A stretch of 64,000 bases of DNA from UMGS1002 sp050946195 (GTDB lineage Bacteria; Bacillota; Clostridia; Oscillospirales; CAG-272), in contig JBMNUI010000002.1 of assembly GCA_050946195.1 (NCBI GenBank), positions 1 through 64,000 on the forward strand, read 5' to 3'. Shown here in pieces: positions 8,171 to 15,234 of this stretch. Both the position numbers and the translations under genes were made by a program. The stretch's first letter is position 1; each line of letters begins with the position of its first letter. Below the pieces are notes generated by a model. That model was not told the origin of the DNA. It made no database searches and saw only the letters and a program-made list of their open reading frames with translations.

Positions 8171-8848
8171 ATGAAACAGAAGTACAGAATCACCGTCGCC
8201 GATATTGAAATGAATATCCTGAGCGATGCAACTGCCGAAGAGGTTGAGGCGATAGTAAACAAGATAGACCGCAGAATCCGCGAAATCTGCCTGCGCAGTC
8301 CCCGGATTACAAAAAGCGAGGCGATGCTACTTTGCGCGCTTGAGTTCTGTTCAGAGCGAGACATGGCGGCCAAAGAGCGCGGCTGTGCCGACGAGGAATT
8401 TGAAAAGCTGAAAGAGGAAAATGCAAGACTTGCAGATGACATAAGTAAGCTTGAGTCAAGGCTCGAAGCGCAAAAAGAGAAGTACGAGGCAGAGCTTGCA
8501 GCGCAGAAGGAAAAATACGAGTCGGCGGCATCAATACAAAAGGAAAAGTATGAAGAGCGCATTCAAATAATGAAGGAAAAATATGAGGCGCGCATAAACT
8601 CCCTCAAGGCCAAATGCGACGAGCTGAAAAAGGGCGGCGCGGCGGCATCCCGGCAGGTTCGCATGGAGTTAGATGCCGACACGGTAGAGCCTGAAGAAAA
8701 AAAAGAGGAGAGTAATGCTGATTCTCCCGCAAAAGCCGAAACAACCGACGCCGGGCAGCCGGCAGACGAGAAAAAGAAGGAGCCACGGGGCAAGGGTAAA
8801 AGCAGGGTCGGCTCAATGTTTGATCTTCTGACTTTTAACGATGTATAA
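8171..8848 (+). CDS. ZapA-like cell-division protein with hendecad coiled coil
   Basis: 225 residues. The first 70 resemble the ZapA family (FtsZ-ring-associated): KYRITVADIEMNILSDATAEEVEAI... with the predicted helix VNKIDRRIREI and a second helix containing LLCALEFCSERD. A long charged coiled coil follows (70-155) in which five consecutive 11-residue units (101-155) start with QKEKYE-like sequence. The tail is low complexity (170-212) and ends in MFDLLTFNDV, a conserved-looking short motif. GGAGGA precedes the ATG. Family knowledge suggests it bundles FtsZ at midcell; the extended coiled coil makes it more than twice as long as a usual ZapA. It is monocistronic with its own terminator. Confidence 0.7.
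   Translation: MKQKYRITVADIEMNILSDATAEEVEAIVNKIDRRIREICLRSPRITKSEAMLLCALEFCSERDMAAKERGCADEEFEKLKEENARLADDISKLESRLEAQKEKYEAELAAQKEKYESAASIQKEKYEERIQIMKEKYEARINSLKAKCDELKKGGAAASRQVRMELDADTVEPEEKKEESNADSPAKAETTDAGQPADEKKKEPRGKGKSRVGSMFDLLTFNDV
8471..8635 (+). repeat. Five 33-bp tandem units encoding 11-residue coiled-coil repeats
   Basis: Residues 101-155 of the ZapA-like protein split into five 11-mers (QKEKYEAELAA, QKEKYESAASI, QKEKYEERIQI, MKEKYEARINS, LKAKCDELKKG). The period is a hendecad, not a heptad. Confidence 0.85.
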
Positions 8849-8871
8849 GCGGCGGTGGTCTCTCACTGCGA

Positions 8872-8905
8872 AAAAGAAAAAGGGGTACTGCCCCTTTTTT
8901 CTTTT
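8872..8905 (+). terminator. Terminator after the ZapA-like gene
   Basis: Stem AAAAAGGGG/CCCCTTTTTT with a TACTG loop and a long T-rich tail. Confidence 0.85.
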
Positions 8906-8910
8906 GATGC

Positions 8911-8926
8911 GAGGGGCGCTGCCCCT
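8911..8926. repeat. GGGGCGCTGCCCC intergenic repeat (copy 2, short)
   Basis: GAGGGGCGCTGCCCCT, the palindromic core of the dispersed repeat also seen at 7526, 58721 and 61175. Confidence 0.5.
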
Positions 8927-8973
8927 GACCATTTTCACATTTGAAAAAAGCAACCGAATATGGCAATTAATAC

Positions 8974-9002
8974 TTGTTGTTTCAGTAAATATATGGTACA
9001 AT
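8974..9002 (+). promoter_or_regulatory. Candidate promoter facing a small ORF
   Basis: TTGTTG (8974-8979), 17-nt spacer, TACAAT (8997-9002). The only downstream plus-strand reading frame is the 47-codon ORF at 9071. Confidence 0.5.
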
Positions 9003-9070
9003 TATTAAAATGTCAGAGCACCCGATTGTCATAGCTAATTGAATTCATTTAGCAGAGAGGAGCAACAAAT

Positions 9071-9214
9071 ATGGACGACCATAATATCTATGATAAGAAA
9101 TCCGAAGCGGGCAAAGGCAACATTTCTCACGCGCCGGGGATTTATTTGTCCCCGGCCTGCTCTCTTTCAAGACGCCGCATTGTGTCCCGGATTTCGGCAA
9201 GCAGCTCGGTTTGA
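9071..9214 (+). CDS. Small ORF (47 aa) running into the 3' end of mscL; perhaps a truncated gene start
   Basis: GAGAGGAG lies at ideal distance before an ATG that opens a 47-residue frame beginning MDDHNIYDKKSEAGKG. A promoter-like sequence lies about 70 nt upstream. From 9142 the frame is antisense to mscL, so residues after about 24 are unlikely to be an evolved protein. I do not recognise the peptide. It may be the surviving 5' end of a gene replaced by mscL, or a real small protein. The promoter and ribosome-binding site are the only support. Confidence 0.3.
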   Translation: MDDHNIYDKKSEAGKGNISHAPGIYLSPACSLSRRRIVSRISASSSV

Positions 9215-9804
9215 GCCGCCACGTTGGCGACAAACTCGCTTTTCATTTTGTTGAGCCGCTCTTCCTCGGCCTTCCTCTTCTCTTCCTCGGCCTTCCTCTT
9301 CTCTTCCTCGGCTTTTTTCTTTTCTTCTTCGGCGCGGGCTTTAGCCTGGGCAGCCTCGATTTCCTTGCGGCTCATCCCTTCCCTGATTTTTGTGAGGATT
9401 TTCACAACCACGAATATTGTGAGCGAAATTATCAAAAAGTCAATAAGGCTCTGCAAAAACAGCCCGTAAGTCACCGCCACCTCGGGCGTGCCCTCAATCC
9501 CCGCCACCTCGTCGGCCGGCACCTCGGGCACAATCACCCATTTGAGCCCCGACAGGTCACCGGTACGCAACAGCAGCCCGGTAAGCGGTGTGATTATGCT
9601 TGACACAAGCGTGCTTACAATTTTGTTAAACGCGGAGCCGATGACCACCGCAACCGCCAAATCTATAATATTCCCCCGGACAGCAAACTTTTTAAACTCC
9701 TGCCAGAAGCTCTTTGAGCGTTTTTCAACCTTCTCGCCGACCTCGCGCGTTACACTGACGACCTCTTTCAGTTTCTCTTTTTTTTCTTTCTTTTTCGCCG
9801 ACAT
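9142..9804 (-). CDS. mscL: Large-conductance mechanosensitive channel MscL with extended charged C-terminus
   Basis: 220 residues. MscL forms a homopentameric inner-membrane pore that opens under membrane tension during hypo-osmotic shock. The hallmark FKKFAVRGNIIDLAVAVVIG (residues 37-56) leads into TM1 (about 45-70); TM2 is about 112-136 (LQSLIDFLIISLTIFVVVK). The chain then continues for about 70 residues beyond the normal end with a 7-residue charged repeat (KAEEEKR three times, 164-184) and a coiled coil. Typical MscL is 130-150 residues. GAGGGG precedes the ATG at 9804; the longer ORF has 21 unsupported codons. Its stop codon lies in the loop of a hairpin (9136-9157), which may act as terminator. 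Confidence 0.95.
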   Translation of the reverse strand: MSAKKKEKKEKLKEVVSVTREVGEKVEKRSKSFWQEFKKFAVRGNIIDLAVAVVIGSAFNKIVSTLVSSIITPLTGLLLRTGDLSGLKWVIVPEVPADEVAGIEGTPEVAVTYGLFLQSLIDFLIISLTIFVVVKILTKIREGMSRKEIEAAQAKARAEEEKKKAEEEKRKAEEEKRKAEEERLNKMKSEFVANVAAQTELLAEIRDTMRRLEREQAGDK

Positions 9805-9838
9805 GCATTTCCCCTCCTCGACATTATAATCCGACTCT

Positions 9839-9867
9839 ATACTACCACCTCGGAGCCGGTTTGTCAA
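9839..9867 (-). promoter_or_regulatory. Promoter for mscL
   Basis: Minus-strand TTGACA (9862-9867), 17-nt spacer, TAGTAT (9839-9844), 35 nt before the start. Confidence 0.6.
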
Positions 9868-9882
9868 TCGCCTGCAAAAATA

Positions 9883-9911
9883 TTGACATGCCGGCGTTTA
9901 TTTGATATAAT
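9883..9911 (+). promoter_or_regulatory. Perfect consensus promoter for tRNA-Pro
   Basis: TTGACA (9883-9888), 17-nt spacer, TATAAT (9906-9911), ending 29 nt before the tRNA. Confidence 0.9.
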
Positions 9912-9940
9912 GGCTTGGCGCGAAAGTGCACATTGACGCT

Positions 9941-10016
9941 CGGGGTGTGGCGCAGTTGGTAGCGCGCGACATTTGGGATGTTGAGGCCGCTGGTTCGAAT
10001 CCAGTCACTCCGACCA
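9941..10016 (+). tRNA. tRNA-Pro (UGG anticodon)
   Basis: A 76-nt cloverleaf with acceptor CGGGGTG/CACTCCG, discriminator A and encoded CCA. The anticodon stem CGACA/TGTTG encloses TTTGGGA, giving UGG. The T-arm is TGGTTCGAATCCA. Confidence 0.95.
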
Positions 10017-10024
10017 ACAAAAAA

Positions 10025-10066
10025 GCTTGTTCCATGGCTTGTCGGCCTGGAATAAGCCTCTTTTTA
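10025..10066 (+). terminator. Terminator after tRNA-Pro
   Basis: A 10-bp stem GCTTGTTCCA/TGGAATAAGC with one G-U pair, followed by CTCTTTTT. Confidence 0.85.
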
Positions 10067-10096
10067 TAAGCACCGCACAAATTACGATAAAACTGC

Positions 10097-11101
10097 TTAC
10101 CTGACGGATATCATTTCCTTTACTGTCGGCCACGCAGCGGCGGCGTAAAATCTATGCCCCGCAGGTCCGGTTACAAGCCGGCAGTTGTCGGGGGCGCCGG
10201 CGGCTTCATACATTTTCTTAATTGTCTCATATGCCTCAAACACCCCTTCCCTCGGGAAAATTTCGTCATTTATTCCGTGAACGACAACCAGCTTTCGCGG
10301 GGCGATAAGTCCTGCAAGATCTCCCATATCAAAATGCTCTGCAATTTTCGGGATGAAGTTGCAGACGCAGTGCCTTATCGCGGCAATCGAGTCGCGGTAT
10401 GTACACACCGAGCAGGAAGGCATTGCAAGAGTTATGCGCTCGTCAATACAGGAGGCATAAAACGTAACCGTCCCGCCGCCGGAGTTCCCCATGCAGTATA
10501 TGTTTAAGGGGTCAATGCAATCAAAGCGGCTCAATGTTGCGTCGAGCACGCGCGAGACGTCCCAAACCCTCTCGCCGATTATCGTCCTTCCGAGCAGCAG
10601 CGCGGTCATTGCCGGTATGTGGCAGGCAGGACCTTTCGGAGTGCCGCCCAGGGCGCCGAAGCCGCGCATTTCAATGACAAGCGCACAATATCCTTCGCGT
10701 AGTGCCTGAAGCGCAAAGTCCCGGTCGCCGCCCTTGATATATTCATTGTCTCCCGGATAAACCGCCCGCCCCAGAGAAATATGCGCCCCGGTGGTGTGAC
10801 CCTGCAGGCAGATGACCAGCGGGTTCTTTGCCTTTGCGTTCTGCGGCAGGCAGAAGTGGCAGGGAACAAGGAAGCCGGGCTCGGTTTCAACCGAAAAGGT
10901 GTATTCGTCAAAGGCCTGCTCCCCGGTTTTCTTAAAATTGCAAACAAGCGGCTCGCACACTTCAATTTTCTCAAGCCCGAGAAGCTCGCCGAGCTTTGCC
11001 CGGGCATTTTTCTGCCATTTGAGAAAATCCTCGTTTTCGGAATAGCGCAAAGACGGCGTTGTTTTGCGCATCAGACAAAGCTCGTACTCTGCAGGAAACA
11101 T
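10097..11101 (-). CDS. Alpha/beta hydrolase, acetyl-xylan-esterase / Abhydrolase_7-like
   Basis: 334 residues without signal peptide. The core has LVICLQGHTTG (oxyanion region), a nucleophile elbow GNSGGG (IYCMGNSGGGTVTFY), the acid in VVHGINDEIFP and the histidine in GPAGHRFY. The layout fits cytoplasmic carbohydrate-ester or dienelactone-hydrolase-like enzymes that Clostridia encode next to sugar regulators. GGGAGGAG precedes the ATG. It follows the AraC gene on the same strand after only 15 nt, so the two form an operon. Its likely role is deacetylation of a sugar or uronide imported for the GH4 enzyme across the divergent promoter; this is inference from context. Confidence 0.75.
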   Translation of the reverse strand: MFPAEYELCLMRKTTPSLRYSENEDFLKWQKNARAKLGELLGLEKIEVCEPLVCNFKKTGEQAFDEYTFSVETEPGFLVPCHFCLPQNAKAKNPLVICLQGHTTGAHISLGRAVYPGDNEYIKGGDRDFALQALREGYCALVIEMRGFGALGGTPKGPACHIPAMTALLLGRTIIGERVWDVSRVLDATLSRFDCIDPLNIYCMGNSGGGTVTFYASCIDERITLAMPSCSVCTYRDSIAAIRHCVCNFIPKIAEHFDMGDLAGLIAPRKLVVVHGINDEIFPREGVFEAYETIKKMYEAAGAPDNCRLVTGPAGHRFYAAAAWPTVKEMISVR

Positions 11102-11116
11102 TTGTTCTCCTCCCTA

Positions 11117-11941
11117 TTATTTTTGTTTTAGCCGCCGGTACTCCTGCGGGCTCATACCCATTTCCCTTCTGAAGACCTTGCTGAAATACGACGAGGAATT
11201 GAAGCCGCAGCGCGTAGCTATTTCGGTGATTTTATATTTGCCGGTGTCGATAAGGCGGCAGGCTTCGCGTATTTTTACCATGTTTATGTATGAAATCAAC
11301 TGGACGCCGAGTTTTTCGGGGAAAATGTGGCAGAGGTGATATTTCGATATAAAGAATTTTTCGGCCAGCTCATCAGCCGATGTTATGTGTCGGAAATTTT
11401 CGTTTATGTATCGTACAATGAGGTTTAACCGGTTGTCCGAAACCTCACCGATGTATGTGTTCTTTGATGTTGAAATAGTGAAGAGCAGCTCAAAAAGCAG
11501 GCAGGCAAGGTATGGATAATTCTGCTCTGCACCTTTTGCGGTGTTGCCTGTATACTCAAATAGTATTTTATAGATTATTGCGCTCAGCTTTTTGCCGGTC
11601 TCCTCGTCGGGCCGGAACACCCTGGGGCAAAACCCCGACATTATTGTATCAATTATCTTATCGGAAAAGAAATGCCCGAGAAATTCATTTGAAAAATATA
11701 TCAGGATTCGTGTTGCTCCCTTGCCGTCGGTCCGGTGGAGCAGATTTTGCGGGACAAAAACAAAGTCGCCCTTTGCAGCCTTCATGAAGCTGCTTTCGAT
11801 AAAATACTCGCGCTCGCCCTCGATAATATAGTAGATTTCGTTGGACGGATGATAATGCATTATTTTCTGAGGGGTTTTCAATGTATACTTTTCGATATAA
11901 AAGTCTTTTGTCAAAACAAATGCGGTTTGCGACAAAACCAC
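11117..11941 (-). CDS. AraC-family transcriptional regulator (cupin + HTH)
   Basis: About 274 residues. The N-terminal half is a cupin-like sensor (KIMHYHPSNEIYYIIEGE, KGDFVFVPQNLLHR), typical of regulators binding sugars. The C-terminal half holds the paired AraC helix-turn-helix: HITSADELAEKFFISKYHL and KITEIATRCGFNSSSYFSKVFRREMGMSPQEYRR. The start is uncertain: no ATG fits, GTG at 11941 sits too close to the GGGGG ribosome-binding site, and TTG at 11935 or GTG at 11938 is better spaced. It is transcribed divergently from the GH4 gene and heads an operon with the esterase, so it most likely controls both in response to a sugar. Confidence 0.9.
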   Translation of the reverse strand: MVLSQTAFVLTKDFYIEKYTLKTPQKIMHYHPSNEIYYIIEGEREYFIESSFMKAAKGDFVFVPQNLLHRTDGKGATRILIYFSNEFLGHFFSDKIIDTIMSGFCPRVFRPDEETGKKLSAIIYKILFEYTGNTAKGAEQNYPYLACLLFELLFTISTSKNTYIGEVSDNRLNLIVRYINENFRHITSADELAEKFFISKYHLCHIFPEKLGVQLISYINMVKIREACRLIDTGKYKITEIATRCGFNSSSYFSKVFRREMGMSPQEYRRLKQK

Positions 11942-11964
11942 ACCCCCTGTCTGTTCTTGACTTA

Positions 11965-11993
11965 ATTATATTAAAAGAACAGCTTCATGGCAA
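11965..11993 (-). promoter_or_regulatory. Promoter for the AraC-esterase operon
   Basis: Minus-strand TTGCCA (11988-11993), 17-nt spacer, TATAAT (11965-11970). On the other strand a TATAAT at 12067-12072 without a good -35 would suit an activator-dependent GH4 promoter. Confidence 0.6.
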
Positions 11994-12096
11994 TAAGAAT
12001 CGCAATAAATTACAACATTTTAAAAAAATTCACAATAATGTTATATACATTTGTTTGCGCCTGAATTATAATCATTAAACAGGAAGAGGTTTTGCA

Positions 12097-13473
12097 ATGG
12101 AGTATTGTGATAACAAAGTAGTAAATATCAAAATTGCATACATAGGCGGCGGTTCCCGGGGTTGGGCATGGACGCTGATGAACGATCTTGCACAGGCCAA
12201 CGATATGTCGGGGGAAGTATATCTCTATGATATAGATTTTGAAGCGGCCAGGTACAACGAGATAATAGGCAACAGGATAGACAGTGAAAAATGGAGATAT
12301 ACCGCCGTCAGAACCATAGAAGAAGCGCTCGGCGGTGCTGATTTTGTAATAATCTCTATTTTGCCCGGGACACTTACGGAAATGGAATCAGACGTACACG
12401 CGCCCGAGGAGTTTGGCATTTATCAGCCGGTCGGCGACACGACCGGTCCGGGTGGGTTTTTCAGAGCGCTTCGCACGGTTCCGATGATGCAGTTTTTTGC
12501 AAGGAAAATAAAAGAATGCTGCCCGGATGCCTGGGTGATTAACTACACGAATCCTATGGCGGTATGTATCGGGGCGCTTTACCGCGAATTTCCCGAAATC
12601 AAAGCTTTCGGGTGCTGTCATGAGGTATTCGGGACTCAAAAACTGCTCAGTAATGCTCTTGACGACGTATGCGGGATAAAAAACGCCGCACGACGTGAAA
12701 TCTGCGTCAACGTAGTCGGAATAAATCATTTTACCTGGTTTACGAAAGCACAGTACCGAAATATAGATCTGTTTGAGGTATACCGGCAGTTTGTCGACAA
12801 ATATTATAAAACCGGATATTATACCCGAACGGCCGAGAGCCGGAGCAACAGTCCTTTCGGTTCGGGAGCGCGCGTGCGTTTCGACCTTTTCAGGCGATTC
12901 GGGTATATTGCCGCCGCCGGAGACCGTCATCTGGCGGAGTTTTTGGATAAGGATGATTATCTCTCATCGCCCGAGGCGGTTGAGAGGTGGATGTTTGAAC
13001 TGACGCCGGTATCATGGCGCCGGGCAGACCGCGAGAAGCGGATTGCCAAGAGCAAAAGGCTGCTTTCGGGAGAAGAAAAGTTTGTGCTGCACAAATCGGG
13101 CGAAGAGGGGGTTTTGCAGATGAGGGCCCTGCTCGGGCTTGATACGCTTATCACCAACGTAAATCTGCCGAATGTCGGCCAGATACCGAATCTTGAGCCG
13201 GGGGTGATTGTTGAAACAAATGCGACATTCCGGGCAAATATGCTAAGTCCCGTGCAGTCGGGGAATATCCCGGAGAGTATTTACCCTTATGTCAGCCGCA
13301 CGGCCGAAGAAAACAGCCGTGCAATTGATGCCGCCTGCTCGCGCGATAAGGAGTATGCGTACAAAGTTTTTGCCGAGGGGCATCTGCTCACGGGACTTGA
13401 CATGCGGCAGAGGCGGCAGCTGTTTGACATAATGTTTGAGAACACCAAAGAATATCTGCCCGAGTTCAGGTAA
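12097..13473 (+). CDS. Glycoside hydrolase family 4, probable alpha-galacturonidase (CHEV motif)
   Basis: 458 residues of GH4, whose enzymes use NAD+ and a divalent metal and cleave glycosides by a redox-elimination mechanism. The N-terminal Rossmann fold has IAYIGGGSRGWAW (about 13-25); VINYTNPM and GINHF (208-212) are present; the metal-binding Cys lies in CHEV at 174-177. Within GH4 the residues after this Cys separate subfamilies: CHSV marks alpha-galactosidases and CHEV was described for alpha-galacturonidases such as B. subtilis LplD, so galacturonides are the predicted substrate. AGGAAGAGG precedes the ATG. It is divergent from the AraC regulator and followed by a solute-binding lipoprotein, fitting a pectin-fragment utilisation locus. 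Confidence 0.9.
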   Translation: MEYCDNKVVNIKIAYIGGGSRGWAWTLMNDLAQANDMSGEVYLYDIDFEAARYNEIIGNRIDSEKWRYTAVRTIEEALGGADFVIISILPGTLTEMESDVHAPEEFGIYQPVGDTTGPGGFFRALRTVPMMQFFARKIKECCPDAWVINYTNPMAVCIGALYREFPEIKAFGCCHEVFGTQKLLSNALDDVCGIKNAARREICVNVVGINHFTWFTKAQYRNIDLFEVYRQFVDKYYKTGYYTRTAESRSNSPFGSGARVRFDLFRRFGYIAAAGDRHLAEFLDKDDYLSSPEAVERWMFELTPVSWRRADREKRIAKSKRLLSGEEKFVLHKSGEEGVLQMRALLGLDTLITNVNLPNVGQIPNLEPGVIVETNATFRANMLSPVQSGNIPESIYPYVSRTAEENSRAIDAACSRDKEYAYKVFAEGHLLTGLDMRQRRQLFDIMFENTKEYLPEFR

Positions 13474-13581
13474 AAGCCGGCCAACGAAGGTTTTATTCTA
13501 TGACAATGCACGCATGGTCCCGGACAGTGTTATATAACCGCGATTCACAAAGAGAATTCAACTACAGGGAGAGGTTGGAAT

Positions 13582-15090
13582 ATGAGTGTCAGGAGAATTA
13601 TCGCTTTATTATCCGGCTTATTTGTTTTATCAATCCTTTTTGTTTCGTGTTCGACCGGCGGGGATGAGAGTGACGAAACCACGACAACTCAAGCCAATCT
13701 GTCGGCAGAGACCACACAAGCCGATACCGAGGAAACTACCGTCTTGCCCGAGCTTGATGTTCAAGACCTTGGTGAATACGAGTTCAAGGTGCTCTGGCCC
13801 GAACAGCATCCCGACGGGCATTTCATGCACAATGAGATAGCGGTAGAGTTTGATTCGGGAGATGTAATAGATTCAGCGGTATTTCAGCGCAATCTTGCTG
13901 TTGAAGAAAAATATAATGTCAATATTGTTTCTGTGCTCCAATGGTGCAGCACCGTGTCAAAGACCATCAAGAATGAGCATCTTGCCGGGGAAAAGAACTA
14001 CGATGCCTTCTGCTCGCCGATTGCAATGGTAACCTCTATAGCACTTGAAGGCATCTGTGCCGATTACTATGATATGCCGTATTACAAAGAGGAATATGTG
14101 TGGTGGGACTATGACATAATGGAGGATTTCTCCATCGGCAAGGCAAAGTATTTCGGCACCGGGGACATAATAATCAGCGACAATTTCTATCCTTATTGCG
14201 TGTTTGCAAACCTTGATATGTATGAGGATTTCGGTTTTTCCGAGAATCTTTATGACCTTGTAAGAAACAAAAAATGGACTGTCGACAAACTGATGGAGCT
14301 GTGCAAAAATGTTCCCTCAAGCACAGACAATACTTGGAATTATGAGGACAGGTACGGTATTCTTGTAAATCAATCGACCGCAAAAGCCTTGTTCTACGCT
14401 TTCGGAAAAAATGTTGTAATTCTTGACGATAAGGGATATCCGCAGTGGGTCATGACACCCGAGTACACGCAGGATGCGCTTGATAAAATTATTGAACTTT
14501 TCCACAGCGGCAACATAGCATACAGCACCGACGACGATATCGGCCACAATATGCCCGGCTTATCCCACGCACAGACGGCTCTTAAAATGTTCAATAACAA
14601 TCAGGCGCTTTTCTACGCCGAAGAGCTGATAGTTTCGGAACGCTTAAAATACGCAAACACCAACCTGACCTTTGCGGTTCTGCCCATGCCGCTTTACGAT
14701 GAAAGCCAGAGCGAATATTGCTGCGTATTGAATGACGCGGTGGTGGTTTGCGTCCCCGCCAGTCAGGACCTTGAACGCTCGTCGCTTATTCTCTCGGCCA
14801 TGGGCAGGGAGTCGGTAAACACTCTGACGCCGGCATTCTATGAAAACGTGCTTACATACAGGTACATGACCGACAGCGATTCTGTCGAAACCCTTTCTCT
14901 GATTCTCAGTTCCGCAAAGGCTCCCGATATCGCAACCCTTCTTGATTACGGCAAGGTAATGTCGGGATTTAAAAAGCTGGCGCTCGAAGGCTCTTCGAAT
15001 TTCGCATCTGTTTATAAGACTGGTGTTAAGATTGCTGAGATTGAAATAAAGAAACTGATTAATATGATTGAAAACAATCAAGGCAGATAG
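13582..15090 (+). CDS. Lipoprotein extracellular solute-binding protein (SBP family, copy A)
   Basis: 502 residues. A lipoprotein signal peptide ends in LFVSC (Cys23), followed by a Thr-rich linker and a type-1 extracellular solute-binding fold. It shares with the proteins at 15235-16710 and 19036-20529 the patterns DVIDSAVFQRNLAVEEKYN and LYDLVRNKKWTVDKL. Such proteins usually deliver sugars to CUT1 ABC transporters, but no permease or ATPase gene exists in this window. GGGAGAGG precedes the ATG. The gene follows the GH4 enzyme by 108 nt, so it may bind the same oligosaccharide. It ends with TAG, showing that TAG is a working stop codon here, and a strong terminator follows. Confidence 0.85.
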   Translation: MSVRRIIALLSGLFVLSILFVSCSTGGDESDETTTTQANLSAETTQADTEETTVLPELDVQDLGEYEFKVLWPEQHPDGHFMHNEIAVEFDSGDVIDSAVFQRNLAVEEKYNVNIVSVLQWCSTVSKTIKNEHLAGEKNYDAFCSPIAMVTSIALEGICADYYDMPYYKEEYVWWDYDIMEDFSIGKAKYFGTGDIIISDNFYPYCVFANLDMYEDFGFSENLYDLVRNKKWTVDKLMELCKNVPSSTDNTWNYEDRYGILVNQSTAKALFYAFGKNVVILDDKGYPQWVMTPEYTQDALDKIIELFHSGNIAYSTDDDIGHNMPGLSHAQTALKMFNNNQALFYAEELIVSERLKYANTNLTFAVLPMPLYDESQSEYCCVLNDAVVVCVPASQDLERSSLILSAMGRESVNTLTPAFYENVLTYRYMTDSDSVETLSLILSSAKAPDIATLLDYGKVMSGFKKLALEGSSNFASVYKTGVKIAEIEIKKLINMIENNQGR

Positions 15091-15148
15091 GGCTTAAATA
15101 AAGAGGAAAAACGGCTCAGGCGTGGTTGCTTTCATATCAAGCATATAA

Positions 15149-15184
15149 ATACCCCCGGTGTGTCCGGGGGTATATTTTTTTTTA
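15149..15184 (+). terminator. Strong terminator after SBP copy A
   Basis: A 10-bp stem ATACCCCCGG/CCGGGGGTAT followed by nine or more T residues. Confidence 0.92.
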
Positions 15185-15234
15185 TCAATTGGCGGCAGGA
15201 GAGCAGGCCGCCGCGTCCCCTGCACTCGATTGAA

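Noticed and set aside
8471..8635. Short tandem repeats considered as a CRISPR-like array
   Set aside because: The units are in frame, coding for an 11-residue coiled-coil repeat, with no spacers.
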